Of a stretch of 64,000 bases of DNA, positions 1 through 11,021 are shown in pieces (positions within the stretch are counted from its first letter, which is position 1; every line of letters begins with the position of its first letter). This DNA is from Isoetes taiwanensis (taxonomy: Eukaryota; Streptophyta; Lycopodiopsida; Isoetales; Isoetaceae), in assembly GCA_021234155.1 (NCBI GenBank), contig JAJEKV010000078.1, positions 2,848,978 to 2,912,977 of the forward strand, given 5' to 3'. A model generated the notes under the pieces. That model did not search any database, had not been told where the DNA came from, and saw only the letters and a list, made by a program, of their open reading frames with translations. A program made the position numbers and the translations under genes.

Positions 1-1599
1 CTCTCATAATTTTGGTTCCTTATTATCAACAAGTAGAGTAGAACAAAGCAGAGCTGAAATGAATGGAGGGAGCACATTTTTGTCCTTAAGACTTGAAGGC
101 CATTAGACTTGCATAGCATTTTTATGAGCTACAGGAAGGAGGTGCTACCAGCATACAACTCTAAACAGAAGGAGGTGCTACTAGCATACAACTCTAAACA
201 TAATGTAGACATATGCTTAACCAGAATCAATGCATGAGACATTGGCTCATATGCATCTTCCATCATCTTCTCATCCTACCTATCTCAAAAAGTCAATCAT
301 CTTTACATAAAAAATAGAGAAAATGTGGTCTAAGGCTAATTTATTGCCCTCTGTTTAGCCTCATAAACTATAAACAGTACCCCCATGCATATGCAACTCC
401 TGTACTATGACATCTACTGTCCAGAACTAACATAAGAGGCCCAAGCCTCCAACAATGACCTCTATTAATCTGCACTGACGTACCTTAGCCATCTGTAATT
501 TATAGGCTAATTTATCTATATCACAACAACCACACCAACTATATTATACCCCATATTTCCTATTGCAGTACACTGAGCCTAGTAGCACAGACCAAGCATG
601 ACAGCCAACAGAAATAATCCAGGAGTTTGAATGTGACTCACCTGTGATCCATCTACTGTGTACTCCATGGAAGGATCATAAGAGGATTTGGAGTTGGAGA
701 AAAACGAATTTTGCAATGCCATGTTTGATGCATGTACCTATATCGATGACGGAAGCCCAACTTGTAAAGTGGCTACTTGATGGAGTCGCTGCGGTCCCAG
801 TCGATGCATGGGCACATAACAATTACCATAAGCCAAGATCTATCTTTGAATTTGAAATACCATTATTCGTAAGGGAATAGCTCTTAGATGTAATTCGCGG
901 ATGGTATATCAACAGTTACATGGTGCCCTTCTAAATCATGTACATTATTACCTTTGCGAAGTATTGGGAGTTGTTTTTGATATGTGTTCATTATAGCCAA
1001 TGTAATCATTGTAAAACCCATAAAAGGGTAAAGTCGAGAGCTTTCAGACAACTTCACCCGGAGGGCCTTTAGGATCTGCTCCTGGTGGTTGTTGTTGGGT
1101 CCATTGCAGTGAGGATTTTCTTAACTCATGGTCGCCATTTTGGTAAATGCATATGCTTGGATGCCTTCCATTTTCTATCACGTCATTGCCATATTTCCTT
1201 TGTACTTGTGGACGGTGCAACTTGACACCTTGCATCTTGTTCGCTTTTGCGTAAATGTAAGCATGTGGATGTACATTAATCCATGTCGGACATATAAGAG
1301 TGCATTCTCCGGGCTAAAGGGAAGAAAATCGTGAACCTACACATGAATTTGCCAAGTATATGTACACCTTAAATTCCTTAGCATGTATTACCATCTTCTA
1401 CATATGACTAGAACACAAAAGCCGGCATCATGCCGCAGCATAGAACTATAAAGATCTTGCAGGAAACACGTGCATTGAATGAGTTTTAACAATGACTTGC
1501 AAACTTAGAAGCCCAATTTGAGACGTGAGCAAGATGAATGTGAAGGATCCATATTGAGAAAAGATGCTGGAAAGAGAGCATAAAATTCTTTCTACTATA
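1..1599. other. Unassigned sequence left of LINE-A
   Basis: I recognise no gene here. One 78-codon open frame on + (644-880) contains the stretch PISMTEAQLVKWLLDG, faintly reminiscent of lipoyl-domain sequences of 2-oxoacid dehydrogenase E2 subunits, but it lacks the DKA lipoylation motif and I do not accept it as a gene. The only clear structure is the short tandem duplication near the left edge, listed separately. Confidence 0.4.
135..200. repeat. 33-bp tandem duplication (2 units)
   Basis: Two adjacent 33-bp units beginning GAAGGAGGTGCTAC differ at one base (acca versus acta). Such a short perfect-length duplication fits replication slippage or a fill-in event. No function is apparent. 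Confidence 0.85.
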
Positions 1600-1894
1600 G
1601 GGAATAAAGTTGCCGACCTCTAAGAACCGACCCAATCAGTTCTAGTTACTTGCACTTGGCAAGCTAGCCTTTACTGGCTAGAGTTTTATGGATAAGACTC
1701 ATTCTCTATCTGGGTATGAAGGACAACATCTCTCTCTCTCGCTTTCATATCCTCGAGGTGGCGAATAGGATTCGCCACCTTGATAATTTTGGTCTTATAG
1801 CCAAGGTTATCGAGGTAATCCATCTCTACAAGAACTTAAGAAAGCTCGAGTGGGTATCTTGAGGCCGAAGTTTTGCCTGTGGTACGACCTCCCC

Positions 1895-2593
1895 CCAAAT
1901 AAGCAAAAGGGACATGACAGAGTATATTGCCTGCTGGATAGATTCTATATGGCCAACAGATCTGCATGATTTATGGATAGGTGTTATGTGGAGGGGGAGC
2001 TGGCCTTCTCCCATTCAGATCATGTTCCCCAAAGTTTGGTGCTGGAAAACATCCCCACTGCAAGAAAGAATGGAAATATTCCGTTCAAATTCAATACGTC
2101 ATGGCTAGGGAAAGAGCTCCCCAACGGAGTTAACCCTCCTAGTATGAAGGTCTGGGTTGAGAAGACCAGGCTTATAAAGACTTGGGTTAAAAATTGGGGT
2201 AAGAACAGAGCTAAGGAGTTTAAAAGAGAAAAGGAAGAGAGATACAATTTGCTGAGATTGGTGAAGCAAGATTTATTAGCAGACCTGTATAATATTGCTA
2301 ATCAAAATTTAGAGGAGGAATTAGAGGAAAAGCCAAAGCAATCAAGAGGAAGAGGCTAGGCGGCGGCCGCTCGGCTTAAAACCAAATGGTATGTGAATTA
2401 GATCCTGAAAATTCTAAATGTTTTTCAGAATGGTGGGGGCAAGAATGGCGCATAAACAAAGATCTTATCGTCCAAGGATGATAACTCAAATGTATTAGTA
2501 GATCAGCAGGAATCGATCATTTACAAGGGCCGTTTTGAAAAAGAATTTAAGGAAGACCCCTACCTAACTCATATCATCCGCGATTAGCTTCGG
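1895..2593 (+). pseudogene. LINE-A endonuclease C-terminus and linker
   Basis: Reading across frames gives a segment resembling the last part of an L1 apurinic endonuclease: DRVYCLLDRFYM, then SHSDHVPQSLVLEN, where SDH is the conserved terminal catalytic triplet, then PFKFNTSWL. A lysine- and glutamate-rich linker follows to 2359. After a frame change, sequence like GRFEKEFKEDPYLTHIIRD leads into the reverse transcriptase. The upstream endonuclease motifs are not recognisable, so only the C-terminal part survives. Confidence 0.7.
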
Positions 2594-3500
2594 ATGAACA
2601 ATCTTGACCGGGGGAGAGGGTTACCCATGATGAAAATAGACTTCTACTCCGTGAATCCGGAGAAGGAGATTTACAAAAAACTCAGGCTTTCGCTAGCGTT
2701 GGGGAAATCGGGCCCAGATGGTTTTCCCCCGAAATTCTTTGTTGAATTCTGGGATGTGCTGGAAAATGATTTTACTAGAGCAGTCTGTGGAGCATGGGCC
2801 TCTTGCTCCTTGCACCCGACGCTCGCAGCTGGTTTCATCACCCTTGTTCCAAAGGTCTCTAGGCCTTTAAGCCTAGGGGAATGGAGGCCCATTGCACTCA
2901 CAAATGCCATTTATAAAGTGATTATGAAGGCTATTGCTAATCGTCTGAAACTTATTCTCAACAGAGTCATTGGGAAGGAACAATCGGCCTTCTTGCCGGG
3001 AAGATATATATATTGGATAACTATCTTGCAGCTAAGGAAGGTCTATATTTGTGCCAGGCTTCCAAACAAAAATGTGTACTGATCAAGATGGATTTTAGAA
3101 AGGCTTATGACTCCCTAAGATGGGATCTTGTTGGGTGTTTGTCATGAACCGTATGGGATTTGATTCACAATTTATTCTCTCGGCTATGGAGATGAACAAA
3201 GGTAGCATCCGGTGCTGCTAGTTAATGAGCAACCATCCGGATCATTTAATCTCAAGAAAGGCATAAGACAAGGCTGCCCCTTGGCTCCTTACATGTTCCT
3301 CATTATGGCAAATCTGTTATCCAGAATGGTCCAACTAAAAGAGTCAGAAGGGAACCTAGAAGGGCTTACCTTCCCAAAGGTACTGGGAAAAGTTAACAAT
3401 TATGCAAGATGGATGATACTTTTATGTTCCTCGGATATGATGATAATAGCTTTCATTCATTTAGAAATCCCTTACGTCTTTTGAGGTTATCTCAGGAATT
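2594..3500 (+). pseudogene. LINE-A reverse transcriptase domain, frameshifted
   Basis: The frame from 2594 carries classical non-LTR RT blocks: GKSGPDGFPPKFF, ITLVPKV, EWRPIALTNAIYKV and EQSAFLPGRYI. After a frameshift near 3080, MDFRKAYDSLRWD follows (palm motif A with the catalytic Asp). GIRQGCPLAPYMF follows at about 3259-3297. The YADD active site near 3400 is damaged: codons for DDTFMFL can be found but are out of frame with the Tyr-Ala before them. The template-primed reverse transcription this protein would carry out is therefore lost. Assignment to the plant L1 clade is from these motifs. Confidence 0.85.
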
Positions 3501-5010
3501 GGCTCAATGCAAATAAATGTACAGTGCTATGGGCTTCGTAAAAGTGACATTGATCCTCGAGCCAGGGGTCCGGGCTTTCCAATTGTGGCAGCTAGAGAGA
3601 TAGTTACACTCCTTGGTCTCCATCTAGCTCTCTCTCGATGGTCTCAAGGGCCTCTGAATCCCTATACTAGACAAACTCAGAAGGAAAGTGGGTCTTTAGT
3701 CTACAAAGTCCCTAGCCACCTGCATGTGGTGAAGTGGCTATCTGATCCCTAATGCCCTCTCATATCTATTACTCGTCAGATATGGTCTCTCAAAAGGGGA
3801 TCTATAACCAGATGCAGGTTATCATCAGGAAATTCATCTGGGGAGGAATGGCAAAAGTGGCCTGGGATGAGCTTTGTCGTAATAAAAAAAGATGGAGGGC
3901 TGGGATGCAAGGATCCTTTCTTACAAGCACAGGCCTTGGCAGCCAAATTTGTCTCGCGCACATTACAAGGTGAATCCTCTGAGTCATCTCCTGCTTTAAA
4001 ATTTGTATCTTACTGGTTGAAGCAAGGCAAACTCCTCCACAAACCTTCTCTCCCTAGAGATGAGATGGGTGCCCTATACTATGGCTTTAAGGTGGCCCCC
4101 GGCACGCCCTCGGAGGGATGAGAAAGATCCTCCGCGTGGGGACATGTGCTCCATCTATTCACTCCCATGGACCCCCCATAAGAATGCGAGGTGGATTTAG
4201 CTTATTTTGGAACATTAAGGTTTGGGAGAGAAATGGTCTTCCTTTGGTTCTCTCACACCCTCGTATTTTCATCAAATGGAAGAGGTCGGAATAACAATGC
4301 CGCAAATGACTTTGGGTTAATGGAAGGTGGATCTGGCTGGACTACGCTCAAGGGATTGTAATTGAGCTCCGGAGAAGGAGACCGTAAAAGTATTGAAGGA
4401 AATTTTATGGAATGCTACCAATATATCCGTACCATGGGTCCTAGTGAGAAATGGCTACTTGATGGGCAAACACACTATAGTGTGGCAAAGATTTATAGTG
4501 CTATGTGCCGTGACAATCCCTAAAAGTCGAGGAAAGGCTAGAGGTGAGTAATTTAGTAGCTAAAATGTTTTAGCGAACTTCGTGGGAAGTCTATCTGTTC
4601 GGGGAAGATCCAGTTCTTTAGATGGATAGCTCGCAAGGGGACTCAAGACAAAGGAAAATTTGTTTAACAAAGGTATCGTAGTGGATGATAAATGTCCACT
4701 TACTGCCTAGCCACAGAATCATCGAGCATCTCTTCCTCTGCCCATGTAGCGGAGTTCGCGATGGGTTTGTCCTATTATTGGGCTTATGATGCACCAACCG
4801 GTATGGGCGAGTTGGTTTTGGTTTCAGACAAATCTTTGCAGAGAAGCCTCCCCGGTAAACCGCACTCGGGTGATTTGGAAACATCGGTATGGTGTGGCTC
4901 GGGTGGTCAAGAAGTCTCTATCATGAAGCTAAAAACTCCTTCAATCGGGAAGTTGCTCGATGGCTTTTGTCACATCATAGAAACAAAGGCAAGGAGTACA
5001 ATAAGGTGGG
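3501..5010 (+). pseudogene. LINE-A thumb and C-terminal zinc-finger remnant
   Basis: Broken frames continue after the RT palm. SYWLKQGKLLHKP lies near 4010. Near 4715-4770 there is RIIEHLFLCPCSG, similar to the zf-RVT segment with spaced Cys/His that follows the RT in plant L1 elements. No frame is open across the interval. The tract from 5010 to the A-run is read as 3' UTR. Confidence 0.6.
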
Positions 5011-5354
5011 CTTAATAGATTAGAGACCCCGGTGGGGTTCTATTCCTTTCTTTAAATGTCGTTGATGAAGTGGCCACGTTCAGTGGTTCAGATTCCTTAA
5101 GTATCTAGGATTAAGAATTGCTAAGGGGATCTAACATTGGAATGGAGTTGCCTCTCTGTAGTACCCACTCACGGGAGAAGAAAGGTTCTTTCACTTATAG
5201 TACCCTAGAGGTGGAGAAGACGAGGAGATGCTCTCTATAGTACATGTGTTTTGACCCCCCCTGAACAACCTTATTGTTCTCGCTTACCTTTAAAGGGTAT
5301 CGTTTGTACATAACTTTCCAACTTTTTATATATATACACACCCTAAAAAAAAAA

Positions 5355-6540
5355 CCTCTAAGAACCTATGTGCATTGGAAGCTCCTCAGGTGTAGTGTTT
5401 CCTCTATTTTGTTCTTGCATGATATCGCTAAACTTTGTATCATGATCTTCCAGTTCTCGTTCCTTCTCAAGATTGATCAAGCTCAGATTCCCTTGGTCCC
5501 ATTGTTGCCATTCACCGAGTCAAAATCGAGGGAGATCTTTTCCAGGTCCTTAATGTCTACATTTCATTGTATGAGTACGCCCAGGTTTGGTGGCTCGCCC
5601 GGACAATTCTTATATCCACGGACTCTTTTGCCTTCCCCCATGCTAGGTTCAAACTCAAGCATGGGCTCTCGTGCTCATCCCCGAGATTATCCTTTACATT
5701 TCCATACTTAGCAAAGCGCAAAACTTCAAAAAATACTGGTTATAGCCAGACCACATATCTTCCACAATGAAAGAAAGGAACTCCGATCTCTTTCCTGTAA
5801 AATTGCCCATGCATATATTGACGCAACAGTGCTTAGAAAACTTAGCGAAAAGACAGTTGTGCAATATGTACATTGCCTTTGTTTCAAGCCTCCAGGAACT
5901 TCAAAACCGGATGCAATCATACGCCATGCCACCGTAATGCCCGGCAATCGCTATTCCGACCGGGTTTACAGCAACCTTGGTGGGTTTGTAGTAGTCACCA
6001 ACATATCTTAGGTATATTCCAGCATATACCTAAGATATGCCACAAACCCACATAAGCAAGGGTTTGCCCCCTTAGGGGGAACCCAAAAATAAAGTAGCAA
6101 CCTCAAATGGAGGAAAGAATGCAAAAGGTAGAACTAAGAGACGAGTGTATTAAACTGAAAACACATCAATCTCCACAAACGTAGGGCAAATTGGGCAAAC
6201 TATGATAAAAAAGGCAATTTAATGTAGGTTAACTTATTTCCATTGAAAATATTCAAGTAGTGTAAGATAAGATACGTGAAGATTATATGATGTGTCCTAT
6301 GAAACCATTAGATCACCAAGTTTGAACAAGTAAGGAAGAAGGAGGCTCAAGGCGTCATCATCTGTGAAACGGGAAAGGCTCAAGGCTTCGTATGTGCAAC
6401 CGTTATAACCTGAAATGCAATGGTTAAAGTTAGATGCAATTTAGAGGTTTAAAAAAACTGAATTGAATTTTTTTTTATCGTCTACAAGAGACTAGGTGGC
6501 CTATTAGGAAAAAGAGCAGTTTTCAGTATGCCCAACTATG
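5355..6540. other. Unassigned spacer between LINE-A and the GH17 pseudogene
   Basis: No coding potential I can defend. The interval holds one copy of the H hairpin repeat (5935-6100), and the last 200 bases would be 3' flank of the GH17 pseudogene. Open frames here are short and have no recognisable motif. Confidence 0.4.
5935..6100. repeat. H repeat, copy 1 (16-bp-arm hairpin plus conserved box)
   Basis: A near-perfect inverted repeat (CATATCTTAGGTATAT, 7-base loop, ATATACCTAAGATATG) starts at about 6003. It is followed by a box reading AAGCAAGGGTTTGCCCCC, then GGGGGAACCCAAAAAT. The same hairpin and box occur at about 24005 and 38113 inside R1 copies 1 and 2. The sequence just upstream also matches loosely (CCCGGCAATCG and nearby GTCACC). 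This copy lies outside R1, so H is an independent dispersed unit, perhaps the end of a transposon. Confidence 0.7.
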
Positions 6541-7596
6541 CTAACCACAGCAAACAAATTGTGCAAACTGTGCAAACTTACTTGGATTTATGAACAAGAT
6601 ATTTTTAATGTTCACTAGTGACCAACTATGCTTACTTGGATTTGTGAAGATGGCTATTGCAGTACCGCTGAAATCACAGGTTCCACCATTATTCTTGTTG
6701 GCTTGAAAATAGTGGTTGAATGCATAAGAAGCATGGGCAACGAGAGTATCTGGATCAAAACATCTGCCACCCCTCTGAATTTCAGAACAATCGGTATTGG
6801 AACAAGCCCAATCCAAATTCCCCTGCAGATCATTGTAATTCACCTTCGAATTGGCAACGCACCACAAATGCGTCGATCTACCGGTTAGATCTATGGAGTA
6901 AACGTTCGATCCGTCGGGATACAACAGGCCCCAGTTCCTCTCCCTCTCAGGGCCCCATTTCTGGTTCTCGTTGAAAAGGGCAAAGATATAAACTGGAATT
7001 TTCACGCCGCGCCTTCTGGGGCTGCCGGAATTGAAAACAGCTTTGGTAACCAATCTCTGGTTATAAAGCTTTGCGTTTTGCGGATTTGCACCGGATTCGG
7101 AAGGGTCGCCCTTTGTAGGCCATCCGGTTTCGCTGATAACAATGCCCACATCGTTGCAGCCCAATTTTTCCATCGCAGCGTATGTGGCATCGATAATTGC
7201 ATCTAGAAGATTGGTGTATGCATGGCCTGATTCCTGGGTCTGGGCGCTGGAGGTTCCAAACAGAGCGTATTCAAGAGAAATGTCTCGCGGATTTGAAACC
7301 CAGGAGAAATACGGGTAAATATTTGCGAAATATGGCGATTTAGATTCTGAAAGAAATTTAAGCATTGGCGCCATAACGGAATTGGCTATGTCATCCCGAA
7401 ATCTCCCGGCAGATGGAGGATATGAAACCGAAAGCGAATCTGCCGCTATGGCCGTCGTGACGGAAATTTTTTGAAGATTATGCTTCAGCAGAGCATTTCT
7501 GATATTCCGCATCGCAGGCACCAGTTGGGTCCAGGCTGATTTTTGGTTATAATCAGACAGAATTTCGTTGGCCACAACCACAGTGCTGATTTTGTA

Positions 7597-7715
7597 TGGG
7601 TTCACGGTATTTGGGATGCCATTCTGGCATGTACCGGTGGGGTCCCGCGACCGGCGTTAGCCGGGAGCGGGTCACCGGTACATGCCAGAATGGCAGACCA
7701 AATGCCGTGAACCCA
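7597..7715. mobile_element. 119-bp foldback element with 42-bp inverted arms
   Basis: The ends are TGGGTTCACGG and CCGTGAACCCA. The inverted repeat extends inward about 42 bp to ACCGGT with very few mismatches, leaving a short GC-rich loop. It lies exactly between the TA left of the insertion site and the left terminus of the adjacent 661-bp element, so it is either a second insertion or part of a compound one. I see no clear target duplication of its own. Confidence 0.75.
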
Positions 7716-8376
7716 CAATATGGTATTTGGGGAGCGATTTTTTCTCTCCCTCTTTGGCGGCCAGTCTATTTCAAGCTCCGGCAGCGATGGCGTCAAGCAA
7801 GATCATGCAGCAACTAGATTTTTGAGGTCCAGCAGCGATGGCACTAAGCAGGATGTCGCCACTGAAGCTGTGGCCGTTTGAAGCTTTGGTAAAGCTCAGA
7901 TCTACTAGCTATGGCCGCCTGTAGCTCTGGTAAAGCTCATGTCTAGAAGCTATGGCGTCTGAAGCTCCGGTTTAGAAGCTCAGGTCTAGAAGCTATGGCG
8001 TCTGAAGCTCAGGTCTAGAAGCTATGGCGTCTGAAGCTCAGGTCTTTTTGTGGGTTTTCGGTCCCGTAAAGCTTGCTCTGTTTTCTAAAGCTTATGCCTT
8101 CTCTTTACTTTCTCTTCTCCGACAGCCATGCAAACTATTGAGGCACAAGAGGATATGACCGCAGGAGGATCTGCCTGGCACAGACGCTACGGCAAGGAAC
8201 AGGGGTTTGGTAACAGAGCAAGAAACAGAAGATTACAGAAATAAGAGATTGTCTACCGGCTAGAAACCGGAGATGCGGAATGGTAGACTCAACTACCATT
8301 CTGCAATAGAATCCTCTGCCACATGGCAGCAGGAAATTAACCCACAGCAAAAAATCGTGACCCAAATACCATATTG
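7716..8376. mobile_element. 661-bp TIR element (MITE-like) in the GH17 exon, TA target
   Basis: The terminal inverted repeats begin CAATATGGTATTTGGG and match over about 28 bp with three mismatches. TA flanks the compound insertion on both sides (7595-7596 and 8377-8378). Removing everything between restores the GH17 codons across ...PYYPAT-KISTVV. A TA duplication points to a Tc1/mariner-type transposase acting in trans. The element encodes no transposase and contains a small tandem array (7946-8044). The terminus differs from the common Stowaway consensus. Confidence 0.75.
7946..8044. repeat. Degenerate ~28-bp tandem array inside the TIR element
   Basis: Three imperfect units contain AGCTATGGCGTCTGAAGCTC followed by CAGGTCTAGA. 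Looser relatives of the same unit (agctatggc, agcagcgatggc) extend left to about 7780. Internal tandem arrays are common in non-autonomous DNA elements. Confidence 0.7.
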
Positions 8377-8445
8377 TAGCAGGGTAATACGGAACCACAT
8401 TTCTTTCCACCCATTTATTTGCTGTTGCTTGATCCCTGGCCACTC

Positions 8446-8626
8446 CTTAAACATCTGGTGTCGTGGGATTATCTGATCGCAACAATCTCCACCCTTAAAT
8501 CGGCATTTTGGTAGCACAGGTTATTTCTGATAATCCATTGCTCCTGAAAGTGATTATCAAGTCCCTACTTGAGATTGAGGAGATTATCAAATCCATGGTG
8601 ATAATCCCCTCCACCAGATGTTTAAG
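8446..8626. mobile_element. 181-bp inverted-repeat insertion in the GH17 exon
   Basis: The left end CTTAAACATCTGGTG is the inverted complement of the right end CACCAGATGTTTAAG, and the arms extend to GGGATTATC. It directly abuts a second foldback (8627-8731). Together they split the GH17 codons ELE and GVARDQ. CTT is present at both outer edges (8446-8448 and 8732-8734), which fits a 3-bp target duplication for the compound insertion. Confidence 0.7.
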
Positions 8627-8731
8627 GGAGGCCAACCCTCCTCTCTCGATGATTATGGCAGATAACCCTCTCGGCCTGCCGGCCTCGAGGATTATTTGCC
8701 ATAATCATCTCAAGAGGAGGGTTATCCTCCT
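8627..8731. mobile_element. 105-bp foldback abutting the previous insertion
   Basis: Arms of about 48 bp pair almost completely. The left arm holds CCAACCCTCCTCT and GATGATTATGGCAGATAA; the right arm holds TTGCCATAATCATC and AGAGGAGGGTTATCC. A small GC-rich loop (CCTGCCGG) lies between them. The structure should extrude a long hairpin. Together with 8446-8626 it makes a second paired foldback insertion in the same gene. Confidence 0.7.
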
Positions 8732-8984
8732 CTTCTAGCTCCTGATTTGTCACCATTATTGCAAGCTTGATTCCGCTGTTTGCAAATGCTTTTAGCACTT
8801 CAGCATCTGCGTCAAATATTTTCGCCATTCCGACCTTCATTTTCTTCAGCAGGCTCACAACTTGATCGTGGGATGGCAGATTATTCGCCACCCTCCCATA
8901 ATTCACCCCTATCAATGGTTCTGCCAAAACAATCTGAAATGTCAATTCAAAATAATTACCAAGGAAAATCTCAGAATATATGAT

Positions 8985-9008
8985 AAGAAGAAGAAGAAGA
9001 AGAAGAAA
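8985..9008. repeat. (GAA)n microsatellite
   Basis: An uninterrupted AAG/GAA run of about 8 units lies in the presumed intron upstream of the GH17 exon. Confidence 0.9.
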
Positions 9009-11021
9009 CATAACAAACCCAAAAACATTTCATTTTTTAGAGCAAAGGCCAAGGGGGGGTCAGTTAGAAGAACTCCCCAAACCACGTGCGTAAACATGAA
9101 GGGTTACTTTTGTGGGTTCTTAGTATGTATACCTACGGTACAATGTACTTTTTTTTTTGAATTCTTCGTGACACTAACGGAGAGGGGTGCTTCATGGCGG
9201 GAACCGAACATAGTATGATACGGAGAGGGCTTAGTGATTCGGTTATCCCTATTAGTAAGGGGCATCAATCGACAAAAACACTAAGATTCTTGGTAATGTT
9301 TTTCTTTTGTTCTACTCATTTTTTTCCGTGGATGGGATTACAAGATTTTTTTCATCTTATTTGGAGGATGGGTCACTCTAACGCCGAAAACGATTTGGTC
9401 GCCACGAAGTTGGGATGTACCGCCTATCTATTGCTAGTTTACGTGTTGTTGTGGCTTACAAGATTCAATTCAAGCTTAATGATGAATGCGCTTTTGCTCT
9501 TCTAAAGGTACGTGCAAGGATCATGCTTACTACATTTAGGCATTAAGTATTAATCAGAAGAATTTGTGTTCATGAGTGATTATAATGATCTTCCATACAT
9601 GATAGAAAATGGATGTCTTTGTGAGAAAAGGGCTTTTGATCTATAAAGGAGACAATTCAAATTATAAAAAATTATTTCTAATTCAGAAGGAAGTAACTAT
9701 ATATACTTAAAGAAAGTTACGTATACATATTGGGGGTATATGTAATGTTCACAGAAGGTCGTATACGAGGGGTTTTTTAATTGATAAATGACGTATAAAA
9801 TTGGGAGGGGGTATATGCATGTAAAATTTGAAAATCGTATGGTAGGGGTTTTTGATTAAAAAAGTGTCGTATATAGGGGTTTTTTTACAACCCTATGTAC
9901 GCAGGTGGCATATCCCCTATAGGATAGGTGCACCCCCCGGGGCAAAGGCAAAACCTGCAGAGACTTGGATAAGGAATAGTAGAAGAAGGTTGGCATAGAT
10001 TCTAGCCATGTCCTAAGGAGCTTGAGATTTGTGAAGGAATTTGTGAAGGAAGGTATTTAAATGATAATATGTGGAGCAAGTAAAATCTTCTTTTCCTTGC
10101 TATTATTTCCGCAACTTGACTCGTTTGTGTTTGTTTGTATTTGACTTGTTGTGTTTGTGTTTTCCACGATTATTTTCTCCAATTGGGTGGAATGTACACT
10201 TTGCACACTTTTTGGACGGAGTAAGGTCCCTCATCAAGAACATTATCTTTTCGAAAGGAGTAAGGTCCCTCACTAAGGACATTATCTGGCTAGGACAAGC
10301 CAAATCCTAGCCAAGTGTAGTATGCTATGCTGAGGTGCATTCCACTATCTAGTTTAAAGTTGGCATTAGAGTTCTAGTTGATCACGATACTATCATCAAC
10401 TTGTAAACGAGATAATATGTTGTGCTAGCCAAGGTGATAAGAATTGAATTGAGTTGAATTAACCAATCCATAGAGTAATCTTAGCCAATCAATGACTCCC
10501 GCAATGTCCAAAGTTTAAAAGGAGTGGAATGTGAAGAGGTTATATGCATAAATTTTAAGCTTTAGGATAATGATGGAGGGAAATTTGTTCTAAAGAGATA
10601 AGGACGTAATGGAAGATTCCTTACATCTGTAACGATCTTTAAGAACATGGCATGCGGCACAAGCACATAGACCCTACCAAAATGTTTGAACCTTGACCAA
10701 AAATTGTGCTATAATTGTCTTTCAATGCATACATATTAATACCATACTCTCCTTGTTCTAAAAGATTTGGAGCATACTCAACTCAAACATCCTTCATTGA
10801 GTTTCTAAAATATATATGCAATATAGTGTATGTTATTCTATTCTGCATTGGGGGACGTTTGTAGTTTAAGATATGTGTTCCACCAAAGAGTCCAATGGTT
10901 CCAATAGGTGGAGGAGGTGGGGTGGTTGTATATTTTAATTGTTTCTCCACATTGTAGTGAAATATTTCATGAGGATGGATAAAAATGTAAGTATCAGATG
11001 TCAAAAGACGAAAGACAGGTA
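9009..11021. other. Unassigned sequence between GH17 and the R2 repeat
   Basis: No recognisable gene. At 9757-9890 a degenerate motif recurs (CGTATACGAGGGGTTTTTT, then CGTATGGTAGGGGTTTTT, then CGTATATAGGGGTTTTTT). At 10218-10287 two 31-bp copies of GGAGTAAGGTCCCTCA... sit 39 bp apart. A 103-codon open frame on + (9194-9505) has no motif I know and unremarkable composition. Confidence 0.4.
10218..10287. repeat. Two 31-bp direct repeats, 39-bp period
   Basis: The units at 10218-10248 and 10257-10287 share GGAGTAAGGTCCCTCA and ACATTATCT, with a few internal differences. No function is inferred. Confidence 0.8.

Larger units (their letters stand above)
1600..5354 (+). mobile_element. LINE-A: degenerate L1-type non-LTR retrotransposon
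   Basis: Remnants of one ORF2-type polyprotein occur in order on +: end of the endonuclease (around 1895-2110), linker (to about 2590), reverse transcriptase (2594-3500), thumb/C-terminal region, and a zf-RVT-like segment near 4710-4760. The element ends with an A10 run (5345-5354), read here as the poly(A) tail. Frameshifts and stops break the ORF throughout, so it is an old, dead copy. The 5' boundary is a guess, since endonuclease N-terminal motifs are not recognisable. No clear target-site duplication was found. It lies upstream of and unrelated to the GH17 pseudogene. Confidence 0.8.
6541..8935 (-). pseudogene. Glucan endo-1,3-beta-glucosidase (GH17 + X8/CBM43), disrupted
   Basis: GH17 enzymes hydrolyse 1,3-beta-glucan (callose) in the cell wall. 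On -, the exon begins after a good 3' splice site (TTTCAG) near 8934 with IVLAEPLIGVNYGRVANNLP. It continues to NQELE (8735), resumes with GVARDQATANKWVERNVVPY (8447-8379), and resumes again with KISTVVVANEIL from 7593 to the end. Catalytic residues are present: the acid/base Glu in VVVANEIL (family norm VGNE) and the nucleophile in ISETGWPTKGD. The X8 domain follows (WCVANSKVNYND, CFDPDT, CDFSGT), but its last Cys is replaced and a short duplicated tail is added. Two insertions cut codons, so this is a pseudogene. The signal-peptide exon upstream of the intron was not located. Confidence 0.9.

Noticed and set aside
644-880. A lipoyl-domain (E2 subunit) exon
   Set aside because: Only a weak resemblance over about 15 residues; no DKA motif, no splice context and no further exons.
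1044-1235. A Pro/Gln-rich short protein on -
   Set aside because: 63 codons, no motif and no repeat copy for comparison; overlaps an equally long frame on +.
7597-8376. The GH17 interruptions as ordinary introns
   Set aside because: The edges lack GT...AG at the codon breaks, have short target duplications, and consist of inverted repeats. The family's usual intron, upstream of the IGVNYGR region, is visible separately near 8934.
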